DNA of 64,000 nt from Hydrogenophaga sp. PAMC20947. GTDB lineage: Bacteria > Pseudomonadota > Gammaproteobacteria > Burkholderiales > Burkholderiaceae_C. The number at the start of each line of letters is the position of its first letter. The stretch's first letter is position 1. The position numbers and the translations under genes are program-made. Shown piece by piece: positions 9,530 to 18,861 of this stretch. A model generated the notes under the pieces. That model was not told the origin of the DNA. It was given only the letters and a program-made list of their open reading frames with translations, and did no database searches. Location: contig NZ_CP039252.1 of the NCBI RefSeq assembly GCF_004795855.1, positions 2,914,001-2,978,000 on the forward strand. Direction: 5' to 3'.

Positions 9530-10453
9530 TTATTTCAACAGCCCTTTGGACTTCAGGAAGTCCGAGGCCACTTTTCTGGCGTCTTGGCCTTCCAGCTGAA
9601 TCTTGGCGTTCAGGCTCTGCAGCGTGGGACCGTCCAGCAGCTTGAACACCGGCGCCAAAGCGTCAGCAATCTTGGGGTTTTGCTTGAGGACCGCTTCGCG
9701 AACGATGGGCGCCGGGGCGTAAATGGGCTGCACGCCTTTGGGGTCGTCCAGAATCACCAAGCCGAGCGCGGCCACCGCGCCATCGGTGCCGTAAGCCATG
9801 GCAGCGTTCACGCCTGAGGTTTTTTCACCCGCTGCGCGAATCGTCACCGCCGTGTCGCCACCAGCGAGCGTCAGCAATTGCTCGGGCTTGAGTTTGAAGT
9901 TGTAAGCGGCCTGGAAAGCCGGCAGCGCGTCCGAGCGCTCCACAAACTCGGCTGAGGCTGCCAGCTTGAACTGCCCGCCCTTGCCCAACCACTGGCCCAA
10001 GTCGTCCAGCGTGGCCAGCTTGTTGGGCGTGGCGACGTCTTTGCGGATGGCAATCGCCCAGGTGTTGTTGGCGGGCGATGGCGCCAACCACACGATTTTG
10101 TTTTTCTCAAAGTCCAGCACCTTCACGCGCTCGTAGCCCGCCTTGGCGTCTTTCCAGACCGGGTTGGACTCTTCGCCAAAAATGAAGGCGCCGTTGCCGG
10201 TGTACTCGGGGTACAGGTCAATCTCACCGGCGGTCAGGGCGCCGCGCATCACCTTGGTGTTGCCCAGGCCAGACTTGTTCTCAGTCTTGATGCCATTCGC
10301 CTCCAGCGCCAGCACGATCATGTTGCCCAGCAACTTGCCTTCGGTGTCGATCTTGGAACCCACGCGCACCGGCGCGCCCGCCTGCGCAAAAGCGCCGCCA
10401 ACGGCCAATGAGCCCACCAGCAGCAGCGCGGTTCTACGTTGAATGAATGTCAT
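9530..10453 (-). CDS. osmF: Periplasmic osmoprotectant-binding protein, OsmF/YehZ-like
   Basis: 307 residues. ATG 10453 gives a clean Sec signal peptide (MTFIQRRTALLLVGSLAVGG, cleavage after AFAQA). The frame is open about 58 codons upstream but that part has no signal-peptide character. The mature protein has the OpuAC/glycine-betaine receptor pattern: VRVGSKIDTEGKLLGNM at the start, DLYPEYTGNG, and the closing motif near IYAPAPIVREAVLKQNP. Length agrees with OsmF (about 305). First gene of the transporter operon, divergent from the hydrogenase gene. Confidence 0.87.
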   Translation of the reverse strand: MTFIQRRTALLLVGSLAVGGAFAQAGAPVRVGSKIDTEGKLLGNMIVLALEANGIKTENKSGLGNTKVMRGALTAGEIDLYPEYTGNGAFIFGEESNPVWKDAKAGYERVKVLDFEKNKIVWLAPSPANNTWAIAIRKDVATPNKLATLDDLGQWLGKGGQFKLAASAEFVERSDALPAFQAAYNFKLKPEQLLTLAGGDTAVTIRAAGEKTSGVNAAMAYGTDGAVAALGLVILDDPKGVQPIYAPAPIVREAVLKQNPKIADALAPVFKLLDGPTLQSLNAKIQLEGQDARKVASDFLKSKGLLK

Positions 10454-10812
10454 GGTGAGGAATGTGTAGACAAAAAAATAGGAGGCTTGGGCGCCCGGCC
10501 GTTGACGGCAACAGCCACCGCCGCCAGCATTGAAGCCCATTGCGGCGCCAATAGCCTTGGAGCTTATCAAAGTTAGCCGTTTTCCGGATGCCCCGCCACA
10601 AGAGGCCAGGCAAGACCCCAAGGCCATTGCTTGCGGCGTTCTGGGTCAGCTACAGATGCCTGGGGACTGGTCTTGCCTGTGGTTGGGTTTGATGGCAGGG
10701 CTGTCTTCGCGCTGGATCAATGGCCCGTTTCGGCCTATGCTTTCTGAAGCGAGGCAGGGATCTCCAATGCCAGACCACGCTCCCGACAGGAGCCATTCAC
10801 GACAAGGACGCC
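10454..10812. other. Divergent promoter region between osmF-like operon and hydrogenase
   Basis: 359 bp between two diverging start codons; it must hold both promoters. No clear -35/-10 pair, palindrome or FNR-type site (TTGAT-N4-ATCAA) was seen. Confidence 0.5.
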
Positions 10813-12885
10813 ATGATCCATCTGACAGTGAACGGGCGGTCTATCGAGGTTGACGAAGGGTCAACCTTGCTCGATGCCGCCCACCAGGCCGGTGTGCATG
10901 TGCCAACGCTTTGCCACTATCCCCGCCTGCCCTCGCGCGCCGTGTGCCGCATGTGTCTCGTGGAAGTCGAAGGCGAGGCACAACCCCAACCGGCGTGCGC
11001 CACGCGGGCAAAAGAGGCCAGCCGTGTCACGACCGACTCCGAAGCCCTGCGAAGCTTCCGCGAAACCAACATGCAGTGGCTGCTGGCGCGGCACCCGAAC
11101 GACTGCATGCGGTGCGAAGCCAACGGCTCCTGCCAGTTGCAAGGGCTGGCCAGCGACTACCCGGTGGTGAATGCATTTGAGTTTGTGCCTCTGGGCTCGC
11201 CCGAACATCCCGAGCGCCACCTGACGGACCACACCTCGCCGAGCATCTGGCGCGATCTGTCGAAGTGCGTTGAATGCGGCCTGTGTGCAGATGCCTGTGG
11301 CGATGCGGGACAACGCCAACACGTGATCGGGTTCGCAGGGCATGGGTCTGACCGCCTGCCCGTCACCGTTTTCAACCAATCGCTGGCCGACACCAACTGC
11401 ATCTCCTGCGGCCAGTGCACGCTGGTGTGCCCCGTCGGCGCGTTGATCGAAGCGCCCGACTGGCATGAGGTGCTCCATACCCTCGATGCCCGAAGGCGGG
11501 TCTCCGTGGTGCAGGTGGCGCCGGCAACGCGTGTGGCCATCAGCGAAGAATTCGGCATGGAACCCGGCACCGTGAGCACGGGCCGCATGATCAATGCGCT
11601 GCGGCAACTGGGCTTTGACCACGTCTTCGACACCAACTTTGCGGCCGATCTGACGATCATGGAAGAAGGCACCGAGTTGATGACACGGCTCAAAGACGGG
11701 CAAAGGCTGCCCCTCTTCACGTCGTGCTGCCCGGGCTGGGTCAACTGGGTCGAGATCAACCGGCCCGATCTGCTGCCCAACCTGAGCACCACCAAATCGC
11801 CGCAGCAAATGCACGGCGCCATGACCAAGCGCGGCGTCTTCGCGAGCACGCTGGGCCCTGCATTCGCGAGTGGCGAAGCCGAGCCTTATGTGGTCAGCGT
11901 GATGCCCTGCACGGCCAAGAAGGACGAAGCCCGGCGGCCCGATATGGCCGGCGATGTGGACCACGTACTGACCACGCGCGAACTGGCCAAAATGATCCGG
12001 GCGCGTGGCATCGCCTTTGGTGCATTGCCGGACGACGGCGCGTTCGACAACCCCCTCGGCGAAAGCACCGGAGCCGGCCAAATCTTCGGCGCATCGGGTG
12101 GCGTCATGGAGGCGATGGTGCGCACCGCAGCGCACTTCCTCGGCCAAGCCAGCACCCTGCCGCTGGAGTGGCACCAACTGCGAGGCGTGGACAAGGTGGT
12201 GAAAACCGCCGAAGTGCCCGGGCTGGGCCGGGTCGCCATCTGCAATGGCATCGCCGCTGCACAGGAATTGCTCGAAGACGACGCCTGGCGGCAGGCCTTC
12301 GTGGCCATCGAGGTCATGGCTTGTGTGGGGGGTTGCCTGGGCGGGGGCGGCGAGCCCAAGTCCATGGATCCCCTGATTCTTGAAAAACGCATGAAAGCCA
12401 TTTACGCGATCGACAAACAGGCGCCGAAGCGGCGGTCGCACGAAAACCAGGACGTTCAGAAACTGTATTCAACGCAGTTGAAACACCCGAACTCCGCTGA
12501 GGCACACACCTTGCTGCACACCAGCTTTGCCGCCCGCCACTCCAAGCGATCGCTCTTGATGCGGTTTCTCGATGGCGTGGACAGGCGAGACGGCAGCGCC
12601 GCCGCCGCGCTGTTGCATCCGCAAGCAACCTGGTCCACGGCATCGCCCTTCGGCGAGATCCACGGCGCCGCAAGCATCGAAGCGTTCATCACCACCCGCC
12701 TGCCCCCGCGCCAACAGGGCCCGGCCTATGCAAGACACCGCATGGCCTCCGCCGCCGATGTCAACGACCTGTCGATCATCACGCCCGCCGGCGAGCGGTG
12801 CCGCTTCAGCGTCGAAACCACCATGCTCCACAGAGAGGGCCAAGACCGAATGGTGATCCAAAAACTCGTGCGCCACGTCCCGTGA
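10813..12885 (+). CDS. hydA: [FeFe]-hydrogenase (CpI-like) with C-terminal NTF2/SnoaL-like extension
   Basis: 690 residues; ATG 10813 begins MIHLTVNGRSIEVDEGS after AAGGAC. Domains: plant-type [2Fe-2S] (CHYPRLPSRAVCRMC), His/Cys [4Fe-4S] (HPNDCMRCEANGSC), two [4Fe-4S] clusters (CVECGLCADAC, CISCGQCTLVC), then the H-cluster domain with TSCCPGW (about 302-308), MPCTAKKDEA (about 364) and MACVGGCLGGGG (about 502). The proton-path residues in TIMEEGTEL and the CCP cysteine pair are kept, so it should bind a full H-cluster. After the usual RRSHEN end there are about 115 further residues (from about 576) with an NTF2/SnoaL-like pattern, not normal for the family. No HydE, HydF or HydG maturase lies in the window. 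Confidence 0.9.
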   Translation: MIHLTVNGRSIEVDEGSTLLDAAHQAGVHVPTLCHYPRLPSRAVCRMCLVEVEGEAQPQPACATRAKEASRVTTDSEALRSFRETNMQWLLARHPNDCMRCEANGSCQLQGLASDYPVVNAFEFVPLGSPEHPERHLTDHTSPSIWRDLSKCVECGLCADACGDAGQRQHVIGFAGHGSDRLPVTVFNQSLADTNCISCGQCTLVCPVGALIEAPDWHEVLHTLDARRRVSVVQVAPATRVAISEEFGMEPGTVSTGRMINALRQLGFDHVFDTNFAADLTIMEEGTELMTRLKDGQRLPLFTSCCPGWVNWVEINRPDLLPNLSTTKSPQQMHGAMTKRGVFASTLGPAFASGEAEPYVVSVMPCTAKKDEARRPDMAGDVDHVLTTRELAKMIRARGIAFGALPDDGAFDNPLGESTGAGQIFGASGGVMEAMVRTAAHFLGQASTLPLEWHQLRGVDKVVKTAEVPGLGRVAICNGIAAAQELLEDDAWRQAFVAIEVMACVGGCLGGGGEPKSMDPLILEKRMKAIYAIDKQAPKRRSHENQDVQKLYSTQLKHPNSAEAHTLLHTSFAARHSKRSLLMRFLDGVDRRDGSAAAALLHPQATWSTASPFGEIHGAASIEAFITTRLPPRQQGPAYARHRMASAADVNDLSIITPAGERCRFSVETTMLHREGQDRMVIQKLVRHVP

Positions 12886-13138
12886 TCGGCGCCAGGCGCC
12901 CATGCGGTTTGGGGGTATCTGCCCCGAGTGCGGGCAAGCCGCCGCGGCAGGACCGGGTATCGGCGATCGACCGGGGCGCGCTGAAGGGGATCGCAACTTC
13001 ACCGGCGTTGCCCGGGTTGAAATAGGTGCAGCGGCCTGTTTTCCCTGGCGACGAAGCTGGTAGGCTTGTCATTGAACGGGTGCCCCGCGCTTGCACGCAG
13101 CGCATCGTCCCCCCCAACCCATTCAAAAGAGGACTCCA

Positions 13139-13498
13139 ATGAGCCAACCCCTGACTTCCGCCCAGCGCGATGAACTCAAAGCCTTGCTGCTCAAACGCCG
13201 CGAAGAACTGCAGCTGGAGATGCAGCAGAACCGAGAAAACCTCACGCCGCCCACCAGCGACGAAGGCGGCATGGTGCAGCGCAACGTGACCCGCGAAGTG
13301 GACCAGACCCTGACCGACCTCGATGCAACCGACATCACCCGCATCGATCGCGCGCTCAAGGCGATGGCCGACGGCAGCTACGGGCAATGCAGTGAATGCG
13401 GCTGTGACATCCCCTTCGAGCGACTGCAGATCGAGCCGCAGACCGAGCACTGCGTGGCTTGCAAAGGACGCAGGGAGGAAGCCTCAGGCCAGGTCTAA
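13139..13498 (+). CDS. DksA/TraR-family zinc-finger protein
   Basis: 119 residues. The N-terminal half is helical and charged (ALLLKRREELQLEMQQNREN). The C-terminal half has a four-Cys zinc finger, CSECGCDIPFERLQ ... HCVACKGRRE. The preceding DGSYGQC is typical of DksA-like proteins. Such proteins enter the RNA polymerase secondary channel and adjust transcription. It is shorter than housekeeping DksA and lacks an obvious DxxDxA coiled-coil tip, so it is more likely an accessory paralogue. ATG 13139 follows AAAGAGGACTCCA. Confidence 0.85.
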   Translation: MSQPLTSAQRDELKALLLKRREELQLEMQQNRENLTPPTSDEGGMVQRNVTREVDQTLTDLDATDITRIDRALKAMADGSYGQCSECGCDIPFERLQIEPQTEHCVACKGRREEASGQV

Positions 13499-13669
13499 AC
13501 ACCCGCCCGATCCCACCGGAGTCCTGTTGCGTCATGTCGCGCAAACATCCAGCTCCCAGAGTGAAGCCCCAACCCATGGGGCACCACTCAAGCACATGAA
13601 ATGCGGTGAACACCGTCAGGCTGCTCTCTTCAAGCGCCGGTGCCCGCAAAGCAAGTTCGGTGTCAGGCC

Positions 13670-13717
13670 TCGTCTTGTCTTTCGTCATTTCCGGACGCGG
13701 GTAGGCAAAAGGGAAGG
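13670..13717. repeat. Dispersed palindromic repeat, degenerate copy
   Basis: Shares GTCTTGTCTTT, CATTTCCGG and GGCAAAAGG in the same order and spacing with the copy at 21978-22033. Confidence 0.5.
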
Positions 13718-14034
13718 CGGTCTTTACCTCTGAAGTCCACGTTCAAACAGGCCGTGGGATCAAGAAAGCGCCCAGGCTCACAACGAACGGGTGGCCCATG
13801 CAGCGGCGCCAAAAAAGCGCCGTCGGCCAGACCCAGGCCACTCAAGCGCCGAAGTCCAAAAAGCTTTAGGGTTCATCCCGCTGAACTGGCATTTTTACGC
13901 CCGTATGCCACCGGCAAGCTCAGGCCATGCTCAGATGCAAAACCCCTCATGAAGTTCTATCAAGAGACTTCAGGGGAATCAAACCATGGCTGCGCGCGCC
14001 GATTGAATACACGGTGTCGGTGCTACGATATTGC

Positions 14035-14048
14035 TGAAACTGGTTTCA
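14035..14048. promoter_or_regulatory. LacI-type operator upstream of the regulator gene
   Basis: TGAAACTGGTTTCA: inverted half-sites TGAAAC/GTTTCA with a 2-bp centre, 24 bp before the LacI-family start codon. The same half-sites recur in front of tctC, which supports autoregulation by the adjacent gene product. Confidence 0.7.
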
Positions 14049-14071
14049 TAAAATCACAAAAAAAGAGACAA

Positions 14072-15151
14072 ATGCGAGATCCAGCGATGAAAAATGCAGC
14101 ACCGTCGCCCCCCCTTGCCAAAGCCACAATCGCCGATGTTGCGCGGACTGCCGGGGTATCCAAAGCCACGGTGTCCCGCTTCCTCAACCACCGGGACAGG
14201 CTGCTCTCCAAAGACATTGCCACGCGCGTCGAGGTGGCCATTGCCGCACTCGGCTACAGCCCAAGCCCCATGGCACAAGCCCTCAAGCGGGGGCGCACAA
14301 AACTGATCGGACTGGTGGTGGCCGATGCCAGCAACCCCTTCTCCATCGCGTTGCTGCGCGGCGCCGAAAAGGTGTGCCAGCAAGCAGGCTATCTGATCAT
14401 GCTGTTCAACCTGGCTGACGATGACACCCGCGAGCAAGAGGCCATTGAAGCCCTCTCGACCTACCAAGTGGAAGGCTTCATTCTCAACACACTGGGCCAT
14501 GACGGCGGTGCAGCCGCCAACGCGATGAGCCAAGGCAAACCTGTGGTGCTGATTGACCGGCGCCACCAGGATCTGCAGGTGGATTTTGTGTCACTCGACA
14601 ACGCTGGCGCCATGCGGTTGGCCATTGAGCATTTGGTGGCTCAAGGCTACCGCCACATGCTCTATGTCACAGAGTCAGTGAAAGGCGTGAGCACACGGGA
14701 GGAACGGGCTTCATCGTTTCACCGTTGGATCAAGGAACAACGAGAAGTTGACCCGCTGCTGACCGGTCGAACCCTTGAAAACTCAGCCCGGCAGGGCGAA
14801 GGGCTGGACGAGGGCTTGCGAACCCTTTACGCCAGCGCGCCCTGCTGCCAAGCGGCCGTGATCACCAGCAACGCCGTCACATCGCTGCGCGTTGTCGCGT
14901 CCATGGCGCGTCTGAATCTTCGCCTGGGAATGGACATCGGTTTGGTCGGCATCGACGAGACCGAATGGGCACCCTACATCGGGCCAGGCATCAGCACCAT
15001 CGCCCAGCCGACGGGTGAACTGGGCCATATCGCAGCCAGCTGTTTGATCGAGCGCCTGAAAGGGCAACAGCCCCCTCCGCGACAAATCTTGCTGTCAGGC
15101 GAGCTGATCCGCCGGGGCAGTTCGCTGACCCACCCACCCACCGAACCCTAG
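14072..15151 (+). CDS. LacI-family transcriptional regulator
   Basis: 359 residues from ATG 14072 (AAAGAGACA upstream; ATG 14087 is an alternative). The N-terminal helix-turn-helix reads ATIADVARTAGVSKATVSRFLN, with the hinge helix PSPMAQALKRGRT after it. The remainder is a periplasmic-binding-protein-like sensor: LIGLVVADASNPF, VEGFILNT, GLVGIDETEWAPY. It most likely represses the downstream tctCBA-dehydrogenase genes in response to the imported acid or its metabolite, since near-identical operators lie before itself and before tctC. The effector cannot be read from sequence. Confidence 0.9.
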   Translation: MRDPAMKNAAPSPPLAKATIADVARTAGVSKATVSRFLNHRDRLLSKDIATRVEVAIAALGYSPSPMAQALKRGRTKLIGLVVADASNPFSIALLRGAEKVCQQAGYLIMLFNLADDDTREQEAIEALSTYQVEGFILNTLGHDGGAAANAMSQGKPVVLIDRRHQDLQVDFVSLDNAGAMRLAIEHLVAQGYRHMLYVTESVKGVSTREERASSFHRWIKEQREVDPLLTGRTLENSARQGEGLDEGLRTLYASAPCCQAAVITSNAVTSLRVVASMARLNLRLGMDIGLVGIDETEWAPYIGPGISTIAQPTGELGHIAASCLIERLKGQQPPPRQILLSGELIRRGSSLTHPPTEP

Positions 15152-15195
15152 GGTTTTCCATGATTGCAGAGCGCCGGTTGATTTTTACAATCAAC

Positions 15196-15209
15196 TGAAA
15201 CCGGTTTCA
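15196..15209. promoter_or_regulatory. LacI-type operator upstream of tctC
   Basis: TGAAACCGGTTTCA is a perfect 14-bp palindrome with the central CG typical of LacI-family operators. It lies 45 bp after the LacI gene and about 310 bp before tctC, in a 367-bp gap without other genes. Confidence 0.75.
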
Positions 15210-15518
15210 CGAAATGGCGGAAATCGGCTGAAATCCAGCTCAAAAGATTCGTGTCTGCAAACCTTTGTAGGGGCACAGCGCAAGGCCACCGCATTGCCGC
15301 ATGGGGGTTTCGCGACCTTTGAAATCCGTCAGGCCCTGGCCGACCAGATGGCCAGCCCGACCCCGCCACCAACGATGACCAACAAGCAATTTCGTTTTCT
15401 TCTTAACAAGGAGCCCCACCGACAAACCCTTGAAGCATTCCCCTAGGCGACCCTTTCAGATCGCCGATTGCCACCGCGACCGTTTTCTCAAGAATTCATA
15501 CAACCCCAGGAGACATCC

Positions 15519-16499
15519 ATGAAAAGCATTCAATCTTTACCGCGCCTCGTCAAAAGCATTCTCTGCGTCACCACGGTGCTGTCGGCCACGCTGGTCGGTG
15601 TCTCGGCCCACGCTGAATACCCCACCAAGCCAATCGAACTCGTCGTGCCCTACTCGCCAGGCGGCGGAACCGACTTGCTCGCGCGCACGTTTGCAGACAT
15701 CGCCAAAAAGTACTTGCCGCAATCCATGGGTGTCATCAACAAACCAGGGGCTGGAGGCGCACTGGGCTTCTCGGAAATGATCATCGGCCGCCCCGATGGC
15801 TACAAAATCGGCATGGGCACGGTCGAGCTGACCATGTTGCCGCACATGGGTCTGGCTTCGTTCAAAGCCGAAGACTTTGCGCCCATTGCCCGCCTGAGCG
15901 CCGAGCCCAGCGCCATCTCCGTGAGTGCCGATGCACCCTGGAAAACCGTTGAAGAATTCATGGCTTATGCCAAAGCCAATCCGGGAAAAATTCGCGTCGG
16001 CAACTCCGGCACCGGCGCCATCTGGCATCTTGCCGCGGAAGCGCTGAGCGACAAAACCGGCGTCAAGTTCAACCACATCCCTTATGACGGCGCCAACCCC
16101 GCCATTGCGGCCTTGTTGGGCGGCCACATTGAAGCAGTAACCGTGAGCGCAGCCGAGGTGTCGAACCATGTCGCGTCTGGCAAAGTCAAGATCCTCGCGG
16201 TCATGTCCGACCAACGCTTGCCCTCGTTTGACAAGGTTCCTACCTTGAAAGAAAAAGGCATTGATCTGAGCGTCGGCACCTGGCGCGGCATTGTCGTCAA
16301 CAAGAAAGCGCCCAAAGAAGCACAAGACGCTCTTCGCGCTGCTACAGCCAAGATCGCCGAAGACGCTGACTACAAAGCTGCCTTGATCAAGATGAACATG
16401 ACCTACGCCTACCAGGACGCAGCCGCGTTCCAGAAGACCATTGACGCCGACAACGTCAGCTTCAAGACGCTGATGACCAAGCTGGGCATGGCCAAGTAA
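15519..16499 (+). CDS. tctC: Tripartite tricarboxylate transporter receptor (Bug family)
   Basis: 326 residues. ATG 15519 follows AGGAGACATCC and gives a signal peptide ending VSAHAEYPTKPI. The mature protein starts with the Bug hallmark YPTKPIELVVPYSPGGGTD, followed by VINKPGAGGALG. Bug receptors capture carboxylates in the periplasm and deliver them to TctBA. The linked tctB and tctA genes make this a true transporter receptor rather than one of the many orphan Bug proteins. The ligand is unknown; the dehydrogenase downstream suggests a hydroxyacid. Confidence 0.92.
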   Translation: MKSIQSLPRLVKSILCVTTVLSATLVGVSAHAEYPTKPIELVVPYSPGGGTDLLARTFADIAKKYLPQSMGVINKPGAGGALGFSEMIIGRPDGYKIGMGTVELTMLPHMGLASFKAEDFAPIARLSAEPSAISVSADAPWKTVEEFMAYAKANPGKIRVGNSGTGAIWHLAAEALSDKTGVKFNHIPYDGANPAIAALLGGHIEAVTVSAAEVSNHVASGKVKILAVMSDQRLPSFDKVPTLKEKGIDLSVGTWRGIVVNKKAPKEAQDALRAATAKIAEDADYKAALIKMNMTYAYQDAAAFQKTIDADNVSFKTLMTKLGMAK

Positions 16500-16591
16500 A
16501 GGCCGGCCATTGACGCGCACCCAGGGTGCTGGGAACAGGTGCGCGTTCTCTCTCAAAAAAAATACAAAAACAAAAACAGAACAGGCCAGTC

Positions 16592-17086
16592 ATGCAACCG
16601 ACTCACACCCCATCGTCCGCCAGCATTTCACCCGCAGATCGACGCGCCGATCTCGTGATCACAGTCCTGCTCACGGGCGTGGCGACAGCCGCCATCGCCG
16701 TGTCCTACAGCTTCCCCAGTACCTCGCTGGAGACCGACATCGGTTCCGCCCGCTTCCCCCTCATTTACGCCAGCATTTTGATGCTGCTGTGCGCTCTGCT
16801 GTTTTGGCAAAAGCTTCGCGCCCCCGTTGTGAACACCCCTGCAGCAGACACCCGCCCGCTTCGCACGCTCTTAGGCGTGCTGCTGAGCATCGGCTGCACC
16901 TGGCTGATTCCCATTGCGGGCTATGGCTTGTCAGTGACCCTCTTTTTGACCCTCATGATGCGTTTGCTGGGTCGCCTCAATTGGTGGCTCAACGGGGTTT
17001 TGGCCATCGCCATCGCAGGCGTTCTCTACGCTGTTTTTTCCCTCGGCCTGGGTGTTCCCCTGCCCAAGGGCGCTTGGTTTGAATAA
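16592..17086 (+). CDS. tctB: Tripartite tricarboxylate transporter small membrane subunit
   Basis: 164 residues from ATG 16592 (the frame is open to 16526, but that leader is Lys/Gln-rich and unlike the family). Four hydrophobic helices are visible at about residues 20-40, 55-72, 90-110 and 125-155, the usual TctB topology. It partners with TctA in the cytoplasmic membrane. It lies 92 bp after tctC and 34 bp before tctA. Confidence 0.85.
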   Translation: MQPTHTPSSASISPADRRADLVITVLLTGVATAAIAVSYSFPSTSLETDIGSARFPLIYASILMLLCALLFWQKLRAPVVNTPAADTRPLRTLLGVLLSIGCTWLIPIAGYGLSVTLFLTLMMRLLGRLNWWLNGVLAIAIAGVLYAVFSLGLGVPLPKGAWFE

Positions 17087-17120
17087 GCGCCCAACGCGCA
17101 CCCTTTCCGGAAATTGATCC

Positions 17121-18599
17121 ATGCAAGAACTGAATATGCTGTTTTCAGGGTTTGGTGCCCTGCTGAACCAACCGTTGGCGCTGTTGCTGTCTGTGCTGGG
17201 CGTCGCCCTGGGCATCGTGATCGGTGCCCTGCCCGGCCTCACCGCCACCATGGGGGTGGCGATCTTGCTGCCTTTCACCTTTGGCATGGACCCCGTTCCC
17301 GGCTTGTTGATGATCTCGGGCGTGTTCTTCGGCGGCATCTACGGCGGCTCGATCACCGCCATCATGCTCAACATTCCCGGCACCCCGGCGGCCGCGGCCA
17401 CCGCCATGGACGGCTATGCGCTAACGCTCCAAGGCAAAGCCGGCCTCGCCTTGGGAACAGCCACCATCTCTTCATTCATTGGCGGCTTCCTCAGCATCAT
17501 CTTGCTGGTGTTCATGGCACCAGTACTGGCCGGGTTTGCGCTGGAATTCAGCGCGCCTGAAACCTTTGCCCTGGCTGTTTTTGGTCTCAGCATCATTGCC
17601 AGCATCGCTGGCGAGTCCTTGCTCAAAGGCTTGATCGCCGGCTTTATTGGCCTGCTGATTTCCACCGTGGGCCTGGACCCGATGGGCGGGTTCCCCCGCT
17701 TCACAGGTGGCTTCAATGAGCTGATGACCGTGCCCTTCATTCCCGTGATGATTGGCTTGTTTGCCGCGTCCGAGGCCTTCAAATCCATGGCCGAAAGCAA
17801 CCTGTTGAGCACGCAGAAAACCATCATCACCGAGATGATTCCCTCACTGAAAGACTGCAGACGACTTTTTGGAACGGTCATGCGTTCTGCCGGACTGGGC
17901 GCCACCATCGGCGCCATTCCCGGCGCCGGAGCGGACATTGCGGCTTTTGTGGCCTACAGCGAAGGCAAGCGCTTCAGCAAAACGCCCGAAAACTATGGCA
18001 AAGGCGAACTCGAAGCGGTGGCGGCCTGCGAATCCGGCGCCAGCGCCTGCACCGGCGGGGCCTTGCTGCCCATGCTGACCCTGGGCATTCCGGGCGACGC
18101 CGTCACCGCCGTCATGCTGGGCGCGTTGACGCTGCAGGGCCTGCAACCCGGCCCCATGCTGTTCAAGGAACATGGCGACATGGTCTACACCCTGTTTGCC
18201 GGCATGCTGTTTTGCTACGTGGTGATGCTGATCCTGGGCTTCTCCAGCTTCCGCTTCATTGGCCGCATTCTGCAAACCCCCAAGTCGATCCTGACGCCCA
18301 CCATCATGGTGCTGTGCATTGTGGGCACCTATGCCTTGAACAACAGCATGTTCGATGTCGGCATCATGTTGGTCGCCGGTGTGATCGGCTATTTCATGCA
18401 GCGGTCCAACTTCCCGGCATCGCCTGTGGTGCTGGCCCTCATCATGGGCCCCATGGCCGAGAGCAGTTTCCGCCGCTCCCTGGCACTGTCCAGCGGCAGC
18501 TACGACTTTTTGTACACCCGCCCCATCACGGCCGGTCTGTTGTCGGTCGCCTTCATCACACTCCTGGTGCCGCTGATAAGGGGAATCCGCAAAAGATGA
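17121..18599 (+). CDS. tctA: Tripartite tricarboxylate transporter large membrane subunit
   Basis: 492 residues, the normal TctA length, with about a dozen hydrophobic helices. Typical stretches are GALPGLTATMGVAILLP, GGIYGGSITAIMLNIPGTP, GAIPGAGADIAAFVAY and LTLGIPGDAVTAVMLGAL, the repeated Gly/Pro loops of the family. It forms the ion-driven permease for the substrate bound by TctC. Third gene of the LacI-controlled unit. Confidence 0.93.
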   Translation: MQELNMLFSGFGALLNQPLALLLSVLGVALGIVIGALPGLTATMGVAILLPFTFGMDPVPGLLMISGVFFGGIYGGSITAIMLNIPGTPAAAATAMDGYALTLQGKAGLALGTATISSFIGGFLSIILLVFMAPVLAGFALEFSAPETFALAVFGLSIIASIAGESLLKGLIAGFIGLLISTVGLDPMGGFPRFTGGFNELMTVPFIPVMIGLFAASEAFKSMAESNLLSTQKTIITEMIPSLKDCRRLFGTVMRSAGLGATIGAIPGAGADIAAFVAYSEGKRFSKTPENYGKGELEAVAACESGASACTGGALLPMLTLGIPGDAVTAVMLGALTLQGLQPGPMLFKEHGDMVYTLFAGMLFCYVVMLILGFSSFRFIGRILQTPKSILTPTIMVLCIVGTYALNNSMFDVGIMLVAGVIGYFMQRSNFPASPVVLALIMGPMAESSFRRSLALSSGSYDFLYTRPITAGLLSVAFITLLVPLIRGIRKR

Positions 18600-18700
18600 G
18601 CCCCGACGTCTCAGGCATGGGCCCAAGGCAAGTCACTCAAATCGACTGGTGTGTTTCTGAACTGTCGCGAGGCGCTGCGCCACATGCAGCCCCGTTCTCC

Positions 18701-18745
18701 ACAGGCGAAGCCCTTCAAGTCGATGGTGGTACCGCACGGCATTAA
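18701..18745 (+). pseudogene. Possible remnant of a short-chain dehydrogenase C-terminus
   Basis: Between tctA and the dehydrogenase a short frame ends TGEALQVDGGTARH and stop, the usual last residues of an SDR enzyme (TGxxLxVDGG). Nothing upstream in any frame extends it, so at most the tail of a deleted gene survives. It could be chance. Confidence 0.35.
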
Positions 18746-18861
18746 CCCGTGAGGGACGGCCAAATGCTGTCGTCACACCCTCGTCCTTCACTCTTCATTC
18801 AAAAACAAAGTGTGTTTCACCGCACATGGCGTTCCACCCACCCCCTCTTTAGGAATTGCAT

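Larger units (their letters stand above)
13499..14071. other. Intergenic region with a degenerate palindromic repeat
   Basis: 573 bp between the DksA-like gene and the LacI-type regulator. The LacI reading frame is open back to 13640, but the upstream part lacks coding character. The region contains a degenerate copy of the dispersed palindrome (13670-13717) and, at its 3' end, the LacI-type operator. Confidence 0.5.

Noticed and set aside
14072..14090. Extension of the LacI gene to 13640
   Set aside because: The extra 144 codons overlap repeat DNA and the operator, and family members start just before the helix-turn-helix.
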